From: Streptomyces sp. NBC_01775
GTDB lineage: Bacteria > Actinomycetota > Actinomycetes > Streptomycetales > Streptomycetaceae
Direction: 5' to 3'
Assembly: GCF_035917675.1 (NCBI RefSeq)
Contig: NZ_CP109104.1
Coordinates: forward strand, 2,418,001 to 2,482,000
Length of the DNA: 64,000 bases
In this document: positions 1-8,515 of the stretch, one piece after another
Layout: each line of letters begins with the position of its first letter
Numbering within the stretch: position 1 is the stretch's first letter
The notes under the pieces: model-generated
Told to the model about the DNA's origin: nothing
Databases searched by the model: none
The model's input: the letters and a program-made list of their open reading frames with translations, nothing else
Program-made: the position numbers and the translations under genes

Positions 1-3000
1 TCACGTACCGGACGGCAGCCCCCGCCATGCCCGTGCCAGCCGCTCGGCCATCGCGTGCTGGTCCCACAGCTGTGCTGGATGGTCGGGCATGGCCGCGTCG
101 TAGAGCTCCAGGCGGGCGGCGGTGGGCAGACGCCACCACCGATGACGGGCGGCGTCCGCCTCGGTCACCTTCAGGCCCAGGGTCGCGCGAGTCCGGGGCG
201 ACAGGAGCATGCCGGTGATGAGGCCGCTGTCGTCGACTCCGGGCAGACCGGTCAGCAACAGGACCGCCGCGGCGTGGTCGAGATCCGCCGCTTCCGCGAG
301 CCGGCCGGCGGCCCCAGGATCGAACGGCACCGGTTCACGTCGCTCCAGCTCGTCCGCCAGCAGGCGCAGCCGCTCGGCTGTGGCCCAGCCCCGGGCCACC
401 GGCCGGCTGTCGACGAAACCGTCCGGCCGCGGCACGGCGCCACGCTGTAGGAACGCCTTGGTGGTGTAGTTGCGGTCGTTGTGCGACCGGGCCCAGTCGC
501 CGAAGTGCATCGCGATGTCCAGCGGCAGCAGTTGGCCCTCCTCGGTGGACAGCGCGTCCGGGGACTCGTGGTCCAACAGGCCGCGCCGCAGCGCCGGGTC
601 GGCCAGCGGTGAGGAGGCCCAGTACCTCAGCAGTGCGGTCAGTGCCGCGCGGTGCCTGGCGGGGGTCACGGCGCTGACCGCGCGGATGGCGAGGCCACCG
701 ATACGGCCGGCCAGTTCGGTCCAGTCGTACTGGCTCCGGTGGATTCCCCAGTGCGCCATCGCCGTCTCGCCATCGATCGAGCCGGCGAAGAACGCCGCGG
801 CCAGCTCGATCTGCCGCACCATGCCCCCGTGGCCTTCGGCGTATTGGCTGACCAGCCCGTTCAGTGCCCCGTCCAGATCGGCTTCCGACACCTTCAGCGG
901 TCGGGGTGTCGGTTGTTCGAGCACTCTCAGGAGCTTGTTCCGGTCCGGGATCCGGCCGGCGGCATCCTGGACGCACCCCACGATTCCGTCCAGGAGCAGC
1001 GGGTGGCTGACCTCGGGCAGCAAGGCCCCGAGGGCTTCCCGCAGCGCCGACTCGGAGGTGGCCGCCGCTGCCAGCAGCCCCCGCACGGTGTCCTCGGAGA
1101 TCTCCCGCAGCGCGCGCGAGCCGGAAAGGTCACGGGGTGTCAGGAAGTGCCAGAACGCTTTCGGCGGCATGCGCCGCGTGCCCGCTGACATCGGATCGGG
1201 ATCATCCATGGCGACCCGGCCCGGGTCCGTCATCCAGACCCGCCAGTGCGCCTCGCCGGTCCGGGGATCGCGGGCGGTGACGCTGTAGACGTGGTAGTGG
1301 TAGCCGCTCTCCAGCAGCAGCCGCCCTTCCGAGCCCGGAACGTCGAGCAGCCCCCAGGGGACCACGCCTCGGTACGCGGGCGGGACGGTGCCGTGCACGC
1401 CGTCGATCCGGTGGTAGTGGACCTCTCCCGTCCTGCGGTCGCGGGCGACCCTGAAGCCGAGATGGGTGCCGTCGGTACCCAGGGGCGAGGTGGCGGTGCC
1501 GCCGGCGACGGGGGCCAGCGACGAGTGCTCGACCAGCCAGTCCTCGTCCTCTCCCAGCAGGGACGGGTCCAGGAACGCCGGCAGGCCCGGCTCGCCGAGC
1601 TCCTCGGTGACCACGTCGATGGGGCGCACCTGGGATTCCGCCGCGACTCCCGTGTACCACCAGAAGGTCCGGCCGTCGTGGAACATATGGCCGTCGGGGG
1701 CCAGCCGCCGATCGCCCACCGCCAGGAGCCGGTGGCCCATGAAACGCCGGGCGCGGGGTCCCATGAAGGTGTAGCCGGATCGCGTCCGTTCGCCGTAGCG
1801 CCACCTCCAGGAGAGGTCGCGCTCCGAGAGGATGTCGTGGGGCGCGCCGGACCAGTACTGGGTCCGCGTGCCGTTGACGTCGTGGAACACCAGGAACTCT
1901 CCCTCGGAGAAGAACACCCTGACGTCGTAGTTGAACTGGCCGGCGCCCTTGGGCACCGTCAGCCGGTGTTCCGTGATCCGTCCGCCGGGCCCGACCGCGA
2001 CGGCCTTGTGGCGGTCGTGCACGGTCAGGATGGGCCAGCTCGCCCGGCACCAGATGTCCCTCCCCAGCTCGCCGGCGGCCTCGTCCAGGGCGTCCCAGCC
2101 CAGTTCGTCGAGGATGCCCGCGCGGAGCGTCCTGGTCAGCGGGACCACCAGGTCGATGCCGGCGAGCCGGGCGAGCAGGTCCGGCACCTCCGCTACGGCC
2201 TGCCGGGTCAGCGTGCGATAGAGCCAGTCGAAGGCATCCAGTGCGCTTTGCAGGCCGCCGGAGGCGGCCCGGCGCATCCGGCTGTCGATGATCCCGCGCA
2301 GGAAGGGCCGAAGTGGCGCGATCGTCCACTCCGACCTCCACCGGTCGTCATGGCCCTTGTCCACGAGGATGGATCTGATCAGGGGATCGGCGAACCGGTC
2401 GTCGGCGGTCAGCGCCTCCAGATCGACGCGGTCGTCTTCCGACCAGTGCGCCAGCAGCAGGTTCGGATCGGGGTCCGCCACCGGGAGGCCCGCGGCCAGG
2501 CAGCCGCCGATGACCGCCGCGTCGACGCGGTACTCGTCGGCGGTCCCGCTGCCGGGACACAGCGGCTCCCCTCCCGGGCCTGTCCGCTCGGCCAGGCGCG
2601 GCAGCAGGTTCAGCAGCTCCCGAGGGGCCTTGGGGGCGCGCCTCCCGGGCCCGCGGTACCGGCGGAGCATCGCGGCAAGCCACTCGCCGGTCTCCTCGCC
2701 GAGCTCGTCGAAGGCGGCCACCTCGTCGAGGAGGGCGACCCACCAGGCGTCCATGTCCGAGTAGGGAAGTTCGGCCAGTTGCCACACCAGACGTCTTCTC
2801 AGCGTGGCCGATCCGGCGACGGCGGCGAGCCATGCCTTGCGCTGCGAGGTCCAGAAACCGTCCGACGCCCGCCACAGCGCCGGCGCGTCCACCAGGGCTT
2901 CCAGGACCTGCCCGTGTTCGTTCGCCACGTCGAGACCGGCGGCCTTGGCCAGTTTGGCGAGCTGCTTGAGCATGTCGGGCCAGGGCGGCAGACCGCCGAG

Positions 3001-3657
3001 GGTGCGGCGCACGGCCAGCTCACGCAGCTCCTGGTAGGCCCCGGCGGGGTCCCCGCCCTGGCTCATCAGGTCGGCGACGTAGTTCTTGATGTCCTTGACC
3101 GACAGGGCTCCGGCAAGAGCGAACTCCAGGAACACCGCGCGGCGCCGTGCGGGATCGACGACCGCGGCCTGACGCTCGGCCGCGCGGGCCCTGCCGAACA
3201 TCAGCGCACCTTGTCGGTGGCGGCCGGCGGCGATGAACGCCCGGCCGACCTGTTCCCAGAAGGCGGGGAGGTGGTCGCCCGGAAGGGTGGGGGAGATCCC
3301 CTGGTAGATGTCGAGCGCGGGGCCGGGCTTGGGTTTGGCCAGCCGCTCGGCACGCTCCATCTCGGGGGCCGCGGCCAGCGCGACACCGGCGTTGGCGGGG
3401 TCGTTGACCACAGCCCACGCCGGGTAGCCCAGCTCTTTTCGGTGCCCCGCCGATACCGGTGCGCCGATATCGGGGACGGAGAACCCGGCGGCGGCCAGCA
3501 CCCGGTCCTCGCCCGGCGCGACGGCGTCCCCGCTCAGCCGGACCATGGACCGGCCGCCGAGCATCGGGTGGTGGTAGCGGCGGGCGGTGACCGGCTCGCC
3601 GCCCGGGGTGCCGACGGGCGCCAGGCCCGCGTCCAGCGCGATCACGTCACTGCTCAT
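1..3657 (-). CDS. Large protein of unknown function, partner of DUF4132 gene
   Basis: I do not recognise the function. The 1,218-residue protein appears complete: its TGA stop is the first three bases of the window, and anything downstream is out of view. The first half and the last third are Leu/Ala-rich and look like helical repeats. A middle stretch, roughly residues 540-800, is beta-rich and aromatic (TVHDRHKA, FNYDVRVFF, RTFWWYTG). There is no signal peptide or membrane segment, so it should be cytoplasmic. Its ATG lies 11 bases inside the end of the upstream DUF4132 gene, which implies coupled translation. From memory, similar long proteins accompany DUF4132 genes in other streptomycetes, sometimes near MoxR-type ATPases; that context cannot be checked here. 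Confidence 0.75.
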   Translation of the reverse strand: MSSDVIALDAGLAPVGTPGGEPVTARRYHHPMLGGRSMVRLSGDAVAPGEDRVLAAAGFSVPDIGAPVSAGHRKELGYPAWAVVNDPANAGVALAAAPEMERAERLAKPKPGPALDIYQGISPTLPGDHLPAFWEQVGRAFIAAGRHRQGALMFGRARAAERQAAVVDPARRRAVFLEFALAGALSVKDIKNYVADLMSQGGDPAGAYQELRELAVRRTLGGLPPWPDMLKQLAKLAKAAGLDVANEHGQVLEALVDAPALWRASDGFWTSQRKAWLAAVAGSATLRRRLVWQLAELPYSDMDAWWVALLDEVAAFDELGEETGEWLAAMLRRYRGPGRRAPKAPRELLNLLPRLAERTGPGGEPLCPGSGTADEYRVDAAVIGGCLAAGLPVADPDPNLLLAHWSEDDRVDLEALTADDRFADPLIRSILVDKGHDDRWRSEWTIAPLRPFLRGIIDSRMRRAASGGLQSALDAFDWLYRTLTRQAVAEVPDLLARLAGIDLVVPLTRTLRAGILDELGWDALDEAAGELGRDIWCRASWPILTVHDRHKAVAVGPGGRITEHRLTVPKGAGQFNYDVRVFFSEGEFLVFHDVNGTRTQYWSGAPHDILSERDLSWRWRYGERTRSGYTFMGPRARRFMGHRLLAVGDRRLAPDGHMFHDGRTFWWYTGVAAESQVRPIDVVTEELGEPGLPAFLDPSLLGEDEDWLVEHSSLAPVAGGTATSPLGTDGTHLGFRVARDRRTGEVHYHRIDGVHGTVPPAYRGVVPWGLLDVPGSEGRLLLESGYHYHVYSVTARDPRTGEAHWRVWMTDPGRVAMDDPDPMSAGTRRMPPKAFWHFLTPRDLSGSRALREISEDTVRGLLAAAATSESALREALGALLPEVSHPLLLDGIVGCVQDAAGRIPDRNKLLRVLEQPTPRPLKVSEADLDGALNGLVSQYAEGHGGMVRQIELAAAFFAGSIDGETAMAHWGIHRSQYDWTELAGRIGGLAIRAVSAVTPARHRAALTALLRYWASSPLADPALRRGLLDHESPDALSTEEGQLLPLDIAMHFGDWARSHNDRNYTTKAFLQRGAVPRPDGFVDSRPVARGWATAERLRLLADELERREPVPFDPGAAGRLAEAADLDHAAAVLLLTGLPGVDDSGLITGMLLSPRTRATLGLKVTEADAARHRWWRLPTAARLELYDAAMPDHPAQLWDQHAMAERLARAWRGLPSGT

Positions 3658-4498
3658 CGATGTGCCTTCCCGCGTGGATCAGTTCGGCCATACGGACGCC
3701 TTCGGACCAGGCCACCGGGCCGACCTCGCCGAGCGGGAGGGGGCGCTCGGCCGCGTCGACCCACAACAGCCGCCCGGTCGTGGCGGGCAGGCCGGGATCG
3801 TCGGCGCCCAGCCAGTAACGGGCCTGAACACCGACGCCGTCGTCGACGATCCGCAACGCCGCGGAACCGCCGCGCATGACGAAACCGTTCTGAGCGGCGC
3901 GCGCCGTGGCGTGGCGCAGTTCCTCGAAGTAGCCGTCCGCGTAGTCGTCGATACTGGTGGCCTCGGGAGAGATATCGGTCGGCCGGTGGTGGATCTGACG
4001 GGCCAACTGCGGGACGCACTGCGCGGCGTCGCGGCTGTCCAGCACCTTCCGCCACTGGTCGATGTCGGACAGCAGGACCGGGTGCGGCAGTGCCACCGGG
4101 CTCACGGGCGGAGCGTGTGTGGCGCCGTCCAGGCCCGTCAGCCCGGTGCGCCCCTCCTCAGTGACCTCGGTCAGCAGACCCGTGTGCCCGTCGACGGTCA
4201 CCACCAGATGCTCCAGGCTGGAGCGCCAGCCCGGGTCGGACCACACGCGGGCGAGCAGGGCGGCGGGGACCGGCACACCGGCGAGCAGCCAGGACTCCAC
4301 GGTGGACCGGCACTCCGCCTCGTGTCGCAACAGCCGCTCGCGCAACTCGGACAGCTTCTCGCCCACCGGGCTGTCGCGCACGGCTCTGGGTACCGATCGC
4401 AGGATCTGGCCGTTGTTCTTACGACATCTGAGGGTGGTTCCGTCCAGAGCCAGTTCATGGCTGGGAGTGGCGGAAGTCCACAGGAGTGGAGTTGACAT
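3647..4498 (-). CDS. DUF4132 domain protein
   Basis: This 283-residue protein looks like the C-terminal module of the DUF4132 family. It has a Leu-Pro-His-Pro core (VALPHPVLLSDIDQW), a following Gln/Arg segment (PQLARQI), and the later region with WSEGVRMAELI. The biochemical role of DUF4132 is unknown; larger members include MolR-like proteins. The start at 4498 is preferred because an AGGA sits about 8 bases upstream; the frame is open 22 codons further, but without a ribosome site. The gene overlaps the 1,218-residue protein by 11 bases, so the two are probably one translational unit. An intergenic space of about 270 bases to the divergent GNAT gene should hold both promoters. Confidence 0.7.
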   Translation of the reverse strand: MSTPLLWTSATPSHELALDGTTLRCRKNNGQILRSVPRAVRDSPVGEKLSELRERLLRHEAECRSTVESWLLAGVPVPAALLARVWSDPGWRSSLEHLVVTVDGHTGLLTEVTEEGRTGLTGLDGATHAPPVSPVALPHPVLLSDIDQWRKVLDSRDAAQCVPQLARQIHHRPTDISPEATSIDDYADGYFEELRHATARAAQNGFVMRGGSAALRIVDDGVGVQARYWLGADDPGLPATTGRLLWVDAAERPLPLGEVGPVAWSEGVRMAELIHAGRHIDEQ

Positions 4499-4764
4499 GC
4501 CGTGATCCTGACAGGGTCCTGTGACAATCAGCCCGGGAGACAACGGCCCCTCGCAGTCCACCACTTGGCCGGCGTCACCCCCTTGACCAGTGATGCGAAC
4601 GGAGTCCTTCCCGGGCGGACGTCGTAGACGGTCACGGCATTCCTACGGCCGTGCTGTGCGGAGACGAGGTCCGCCCGCGAGTCAGCGAGACGGCCGGCCG
4701 AGCCGCTTGCCACGGCCTCGATATCGCGGTGCGGTCCGGCGCGGGCCGGGGTACGTTCGCGCGC

Positions 4765-5652
4765 ATGTGTGACCAAGGTCTGGATCCGCCAACTCCCCTT
4801 TCCCTGCTGCTCGTCGAGATGGAGGTGCTCTGGGACCTCGACGCGCGCGGGCGGCTCACCGGTGAGGCGCCGCCGCTCGCGGTCGCGGAGAGCAGCGAGG
4901 GGTGCGCGGCGCTCGTCGGCGCGGAGGTGCCTGACGACCTCGCGGAGGAGTTGGGGCGGCTCGCCGCGCTGCCGTCCGCGCCTGGGCAGCCGCCCGTGGC
5001 GATCAGCCGGGGCGAGGCGCTGCTCGCCGGGGTGTGCGGGCCCACCGTGGCGTCGGCGGCGCCGAGTTATCTGGTCGAGCCGGGCACCGCGTACGCGAGC
5101 AGCGCCCGGATCGTCACCCACGCCGACCACGCGAGCGCCGGCGACAGCGGCGGGCTCCTGCGGGACGGCAATCCCGGCGACTGGCCCGAGTCCGAGTGGC
5201 GCGACCTTTTGGAGGGGCGGCTCGGGCCCTGGGCGATGGCGTACGAGGAGGGGCAGGTCGTGGCGGTCTGCCATACCCCGGTGGCCTCCGGACGCGGGGC
5301 CGAGGCGGGGGTGTGGACCCGGCCGGGCTTCCGGGGGCGGGGGCACGCCGCCGCGGTGACCGCGCACTGGGCGCGGTCCTTCCCGCCGGGGCGCCACCTC
5401 TTCTACAGCACCACCTCGGACAACCGCTCCTCGCAGCGGGTCGCCTCCCGGCTGGGTCTGCGCCCGCTGGGTCGGGTGTGGCGCCTCTCGCGGCCGGGAG
5501 AAGAGGGGGCACACGCCGAACGCCCCTGGCCGTACGGCCCACCGCCGCACCCGGACGGCCCACCGTCGGACGACCCGCCCGCGGACGACCCGCCCGCACC
5601 CGCTCCTGACGGGCCCGCCCCTGACGAGCAGGGCCCGAACGCACGCCGGTGA
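4765..5652 (+). CDS. GNAT-family N-acetyltransferase with proline-rich tail
   Basis: Predicted acetyl-CoA-dependent N-acyltransferase of 295 residues; the substrate is unknown. The GNAT fold lies in the second half: the acetyl-CoA pyrophosphate loop is RGRGHA at residues 190-195, preceded by the usual beta strand (GVWTRPGF) and followed by the helix and a YSTTSDN segment. The N-terminal 150 residues are a less conserved lead-in domain. The last 45 residues are an unusual Pro/Asp-rich tail (repeats of DDPPA and PAPDG), probably disordered. The frame is open 38 codons further upstream, but ATG 4765 fits the start of the conserved sequence. A perfect 16-bp hairpin follows at 5716-5751. Confidence 0.75.
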   Translation: MCDQGLDPPTPLSLLLVEMEVLWDLDARGRLTGEAPPLAVAESSEGCAALVGAEVPDDLAEELGRLAALPSAPGQPPVAISRGEALLAGVCGPTVASAAPSYLVEPGTAYASSARIVTHADHASAGDSGGLLRDGNPGDWPESEWRDLLEGRLGPWAMAYEEGQVVAVCHTPVASGRGAEAGVWTRPGFRGRGHAAAVTAHWARSFPPGRHLFYSTTSDNRSSQRVASRLGLRPLGRVWRLSRPGEEGAHAERPWPYGPPPHPDGPPSDDPPADDPPAPAPDGPAPDEQGPNARR

Positions 5653-5715
5653 TCCCCGCCGGCCCGGCCGCCTTCGCGGCCCGCAACGTGCTGTACCACT
5701 ACGGCCAGGAGACTC

Positions 5716-5751
5716 CGGTCGCCGCGTCGCGCTCCCGCGACGCGGCGACCG
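5716..5751. terminator. Perfect 16-bp stem-loop terminator
   Basis: Arms 5716-5731 (CGGTCGCCGCGTCGCG) and 5736-5751 are exact reverse complements around a 4-base loop (CTCC). It lies 64 bases after the GNAT stop and just before the end of an opposing gene remnant, so it probably acts as a bidirectional terminator. There is no U tract, as is usual in streptomycetes. Confidence 0.75.
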
Positions 5752-5772
5752 AAGGCCGCGGATCGGCTGCGG

Positions 5773-5960
5773 TCAGCGCAGTTGCCGGAACGTCCCGGCT
5801 GCGGTGAACGCGTCGTTGATCGGTGTGATGAGCGAGGCGAGGCGACGGGCGCCCGCGTCGCCGATCGGCGCCCACAGCGCGGCGCAGTGCTCGTCGGTCT
5901 CGACCTCGATCTGCTCGCGCGCCGCGGTACCGGCATCGGTCACGGTGCCGTCGGCGTTGA
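5773..5960 (-). pseudogene. 3' remnant of an SCO6745-family gene
   Basis: On the minus strand a short frame ends with TGA at 5773-5775. It encodes the typical C-terminus of the SCO6745 protein family: GWLNADGTVTDAG, then REQIEVETDEHCA, LWAPIGDAGARRLASL and ITPINDAF. Only about 60 residues survive of a family usually around 250-280 residues. No start codon or N-terminal domain is visible upstream, so the 5' part has been deleted. The exact upstream edge near 5960 is an estimate. The remnant faces the GNAT gene across the 16-bp hairpin. Confidence 0.55.
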
Positions 5961-6070
5961 GCCAGCCCGCCCTCGGGCAGGCTTGTCCGAAACATTGCCA
6001 ACGCGCGCGGTGTGAGGCCCGGTACGGCTGGTGGATAGTGAGGGCGGGTGCCCGCGCTGACGGTTCACCT

Positions 6071-6116
6071 GTGACCTGGGGCGCAACCCGAGGCTCCCCC
6101 CTCGCCCCCAGGTCAC
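6071..6116. repeat. 11-bp inverted repeat, long loop
   Basis: GTGACCTGGGG at 6071-6081 is exactly complementary to CCCCAGGTCAC at 6106-6116 across a 24-base spacer. It lies between the SCO6745 remnant and the DUF4291 stop. It could be a terminator for the DUF4291 transcript or a leftover of a deleted gene's control region. The remainder of the gap between 5960 and 6170 shows nothing else I can name. Confidence 0.5.
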
Positions 6117-6169
6117 TCTTGTCACGCCCGGAGGACTGTCTCCGCCCCGCCGGCGGGGGCGCGACGGGC

Positions 6170-6913
6170 TCAGCGCGTCAGACGGGAGAGCAGCGCCGGG
6201 TCGGCCGGATAGGGCCGCTCCTCGGGCAGCAGGCCGTGCGCCGTGGCCAGGTCGTCCTCGCGCACCGCCGCGTGTACCCGGCGGGCCAGCGGGGTCACAT
6301 CAGTGATCGAGACGACCCACTCGTCGGCGTAACGGTGTGCGGCCTCGCCCGCGAGGCCGAGCTGGAGCGAGCGGTGGGGCAGCGCCTGGAGGCGGACGTC
6401 GCGCTCGGGGTCCCACTGCACGCGCGCGGGCGAGGTCCGCAACTGCCGCTTCCACTCGGCCTGGTCGGCGTGCAGCTCGGGCACGTAGTGGGACAGACAG
6501 GCGTGCCGAAGCGCCCACTCGAAGCCCTCGCGGGTGATCTCGACCGCGAGGACCGTCTCCTGGCCCTCCTTGGTGCCCCAGCCACAGCGGTACATCATCC
6601 AGAGGAAGGACGGCTTGATCCACGTCATCCGGTCCCGCTTCCAGGCGGCGGGGAACCGCCCGTCGCGGGCGGCGGGCAGCCCGATGGCGGGCGGATAGGC
6701 CTGGTAGACGGTGACCGTGGCCGCGGAGTGGACGGCACGGATCCGGTGCCGGGGCTCGGGCCCCGGCACCGCCCCGGCCTCGTGCTCGGGCCCGTGCTCG
6801 GGCCCGAGCACGGGCAAGGGCACGGAGGCGGATCCAGGTACCGGTCCAGGTACGGGTTCGGTTTCCGGTACGGGTTCAATGGTGTTCACGGCGACCAGCG
6901 TGGCGTCAGGCAC
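6170..6913 (-). CDS. DUF4291 domain protein
   Basis: Clear DUF4291 member of unknown function, found in bacteria and fungi. Family blocks seen include VTVYQAYPP, the near-invariant MTWIKPSFLWMMYR, ITREGFEWAL, VQWDPERDVRL, RSLQLGLAGEA and a final ITDVTPLARR. The frame gives 247 residues, but the first 55 are a low-complexity Glu/Pro/Val/Gly run absent from family members I know. They overlie a 26-bp perfect DNA palindrome (6790-6815). A GTG at 6769 just before PGPEPRHRI gives a family-length protein and is a reasonable alternative start. It is a single gene with no evident operon partner; the Ppx/GppA gene on the same strand is about 85 bases upstream. Confidence 0.85.
   Translation of the reverse strand: MPDATLVAVNTIEPVPETEPVPGPVPGSASVPLPVLGPEHGPEHEAGAVPGPEPRHRIRAVHSAATVTVYQAYPPAIGLPAARDGRFPAAWKRDRMTWIKPSFLWMMYRCGWGTKEGQETVLAVEITREGFEWALRHACLSHYVPELHADQAEWKRQLRTSPARVQWDPERDVRLQALPHRSLQLGLAGEAAHRYADEWVVSITDVTPLARRVHAAVREDDLATAHGLLPEERPYPADPALLSRLTR
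6790..6815. repeat. 26-bp perfect palindrome
   Basis: GCCCGTGCTCGGG at 6790-6802 is followed directly by its exact reverse complement at 6803-6815. It lies inside the doubtful N-terminal extension of the DUF4291 frame, which suggests that this stretch may be untranslated control or terminator DNA. Confidence 0.7.
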
Positions 6914-6998
6914 CCCGCCGTGCCATCGAATTACCGCTCGCCCACCCCTCCCACGCGCCGCTCACGCGCCTCTCGCACGACGCTCCTCCGCACCCCAC

Positions 6999-7949
6999 TC
7001 ACAGCGATATCCACCCGCTGCTCTCGCCGCTCTCCAACCGGTGCAGCAGCAGCCCCTCGCGCAGGGCCCAGGGGCAGATCGTCACCGCCTTCAGGTCCAG
7101 CAGGTCCATGGCCGTGTGGGCGACGACCGCCCCCGCGAGGGACTGGGCGGCGCGGGGCGCGGAGATGCCCGGCAGCTTCGCGCGCTGTGCCGCCGTCCTC
7201 CTCGACAGCCGCTTCACCGCCGCGTCCAGGTCCTCGCGGGAGAGCACCCGCTGCACGAAGGGCCCCTTGCGGCCGGGCGCGGCACCGCACAGTCGCGCCA
7301 GCTGCTGGAAGGTGCGGGAGGTGGCGGCGGTGGTGACCGGCGACTCCCAGCGGATCCGCGCGCCCACGTCCCGCAACTGGTGCCGGGTCTCGCGCCGCAC
7401 GCTCTTGAGCGCGTGCGCGGGTGGCGGGTCCTGGCCGCCGAAGTGGTCCCGGGTCATCCGGGCGGCGCCCAGCGGCGCCGAGGTGGCGAAGTCCGGGATG
7501 CCGGTGCGGCCGAACGCCACCTCCAGGGAGCCGCCTCCGATGTCGAGCATCGCCAGCGGCCCCGCTCGCCACCCCATCCAGCGCCGCGCCGCCAGGAACG
7601 TCAGCTCGGCCTCACGCCTCCCGTCCAGCACGCACAGCGGCACCCCGGACCTGGCACGCACGGTCTCCAGGATCTGCTCCCGGTTGGGCGCGTGCCGTAC
7701 GACGGCGGTCGCCACCGCGTACAGCTCGGTCGCGCCCTGGCGCCGTGCCTCGGCCTGCGCCTCCGTCACCGCGTCGGCGAGCATGTCCACCGCTTCGCGC
7801 GGCAGCGTGCCCTCCTTGTCCACCCAGTGCGCCAGCCGCAGCCGCCACTTGGCGGTGTGCACCGGCAGCGGGGCCGCGCCGTCGCCGTCGGCCACCTCTA
7901 AGCGCACCGAATGCGAACCGACGTCGACCACGGCCCAGCGCGTCCCCAT
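6999..7949 (-). CDS. Ppx/GppA-family phosphatase
   Basis: Predicted exopolyphosphatase or pppGpp phosphohydrolase of 316 residues, with the ASKHA (actin-like) fold. The first phosphate-binding loop is VDVGSHSVRL (residues 8-17), the middle motif is VATAVVRHAPN (residues 79-89), and the second glycine loop is LDIGGGSLEVAFG (residues 135-147). Length matches the short actinobacterial Ppx form, which lacks the C-terminal HD domain of the E. coli enzyme. The first loop has Ser-His-Ser where many members have Thr-Asn-Ser. The DUF5133 gene lies 18 bases upstream on the same strand, so they are probably co-transcribed. Polyphosphate versus pppGpp preference cannot be decided from sequence. Confidence 0.85.
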   Translation of the reverse strand: MGTRWAVVDVGSHSVRLEVADGDGAAPLPVHTAKWRLRLAHWVDKEGTLPREAVDMLADAVTEAQAEARRQGATELYAVATAVVRHAPNREQILETVRARSGVPLCVLDGRREAELTFLAARRWMGWRAGPLAMLDIGGGSLEVAFGRTGIPDFATSAPLGAARMTRDHFGGQDPPPAHALKSVRRETRHQLRDVGARIRWESPVTTAATSRTFQQLARLCGAAPGRKGPFVQRVLSREDLDAAVKRLSRRTAAQRAKLPGISAPRAAQSLAGAVVAHTAMDLLDLKAVTICPWALREGLLLHRLESGESSGWISL

Positions 7950-7967
7950 CCCGGCTCCCCCCGCCGC

Positions 7968-8195
7968 TCAGCGGGCCACGACGGAGTCGTCCTTGGCGCG
8001 GGCGCCCGGGAGCCGGTGGCGGGCTGCGACGAGCGCGGCGTCGATGTCGCGGGTTCCGGTGGAGACGCACAGCGTGTAGGCGATGTCGTCCAGCCGCTGG
8101 CGCGCCTCCGGCGAACCGTCCTCGGCGTGCAGTGCGTCGAGTGTCTCGTACTCGGCGACGAGGTCCAGCAGGACCGCGGGATGGGCCATGAGCAT
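7968..8195 (-). CDS. DUF5133 small protein
   Basis: A 75-residue protein matching the streptomycete DUF5133 family. It has MLMAHPAVLL at the start, then EYETLDALHAEDGSPEAR, and the family core AYTLCVSTGTRDIDAALVAAR. Function is unknown; members are small, soluble and often near stress or sigma-factor genes, as here. The longer open frame upstream is not used: the ATG at 8195 has a strong AGGAGG ribosome site about 8 bases before it. The Ppx/GppA gene starts 18 bases after the stop, implying a two-gene transcript. Confidence 0.85.
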   Translation of the reverse strand: MLMAHPAVLLDLVAEYETLDALHAEDGSPEARQRLDDIAYTLCVSTGTRDIDAALVAARHRLPGARAKDDSVVAR

Positions 8196-8248
8196 GGGGT
8201 GCTCCTCCTGATGTTTCGCGGTGCGCGGGTGCGCACTGTTTATGGGGG

Positions 8249-8310
8249 GGGCGAAGCTGTTCACGGGTGGGCGCTGGTCGACGGATGGGCGCTGTTCGAC
8301 GGGTGGGCGG
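8249..8310 (+). repeat. Imperfect 18-bp tandem repeats
   Basis: Two close copies (GGGCGCTGGTCGACGGAT at 8269 and GGGCGCTGTTCGACGGGT at 8287) are flanked by a more diverged copy at 8249 and a partial one at 8305. They lie in the 320-base gap between the sigma-factor gene and DUF5133, just upstream of the DUF5133 start. Purpose unknown. Confidence 0.6.
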
Positions 8311-8355
8311 ACTTCCGACCACACGGTGTCCCGGGCGCACCCCGTGACGGCGGTC

Positions 8356-8386
8356 CCGCGCGTTCGCGGTGTCCACGAACGCGCGG
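8356..8386 (-). terminator. Stem-loop downstream of sigma-factor gene
   Basis: CCGCGCGTTCG (8356-8366) pairs exactly with CGAACGCGCGG (8376-8386) across a 9-base loop. It lies 130 bases past the sigma-factor stop in the direction of transcription and is the best terminator candidate there. Apart from this and the tandem repeats, the gap 8196-8515 holds nothing I can name. Confidence 0.6.
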
Positions 8387-8515
8387 AGCCGCGGCGTCAC
8401 GGGGGCGCGCGGAACCGCAGTGTCACGGTGTCGCGGAGTGCCGAGGAGCTCAGGTGTGCGGAGGTCCCTGGGCTGCTGTGTCCGAGGCGAGGGCCAGGTC
8501 TCCCGCCGGGCCCGC

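Noticed and set aside
1246..3879. 877-residue open frame opposite the large protein gene
   Set aside because: Antisense shadow of a GC-rich gene; composition is Gly/Pro/Arg/Asp-rich without motifs, while the minus-strand frame has coherent protein sequence and a coupled neighbour.
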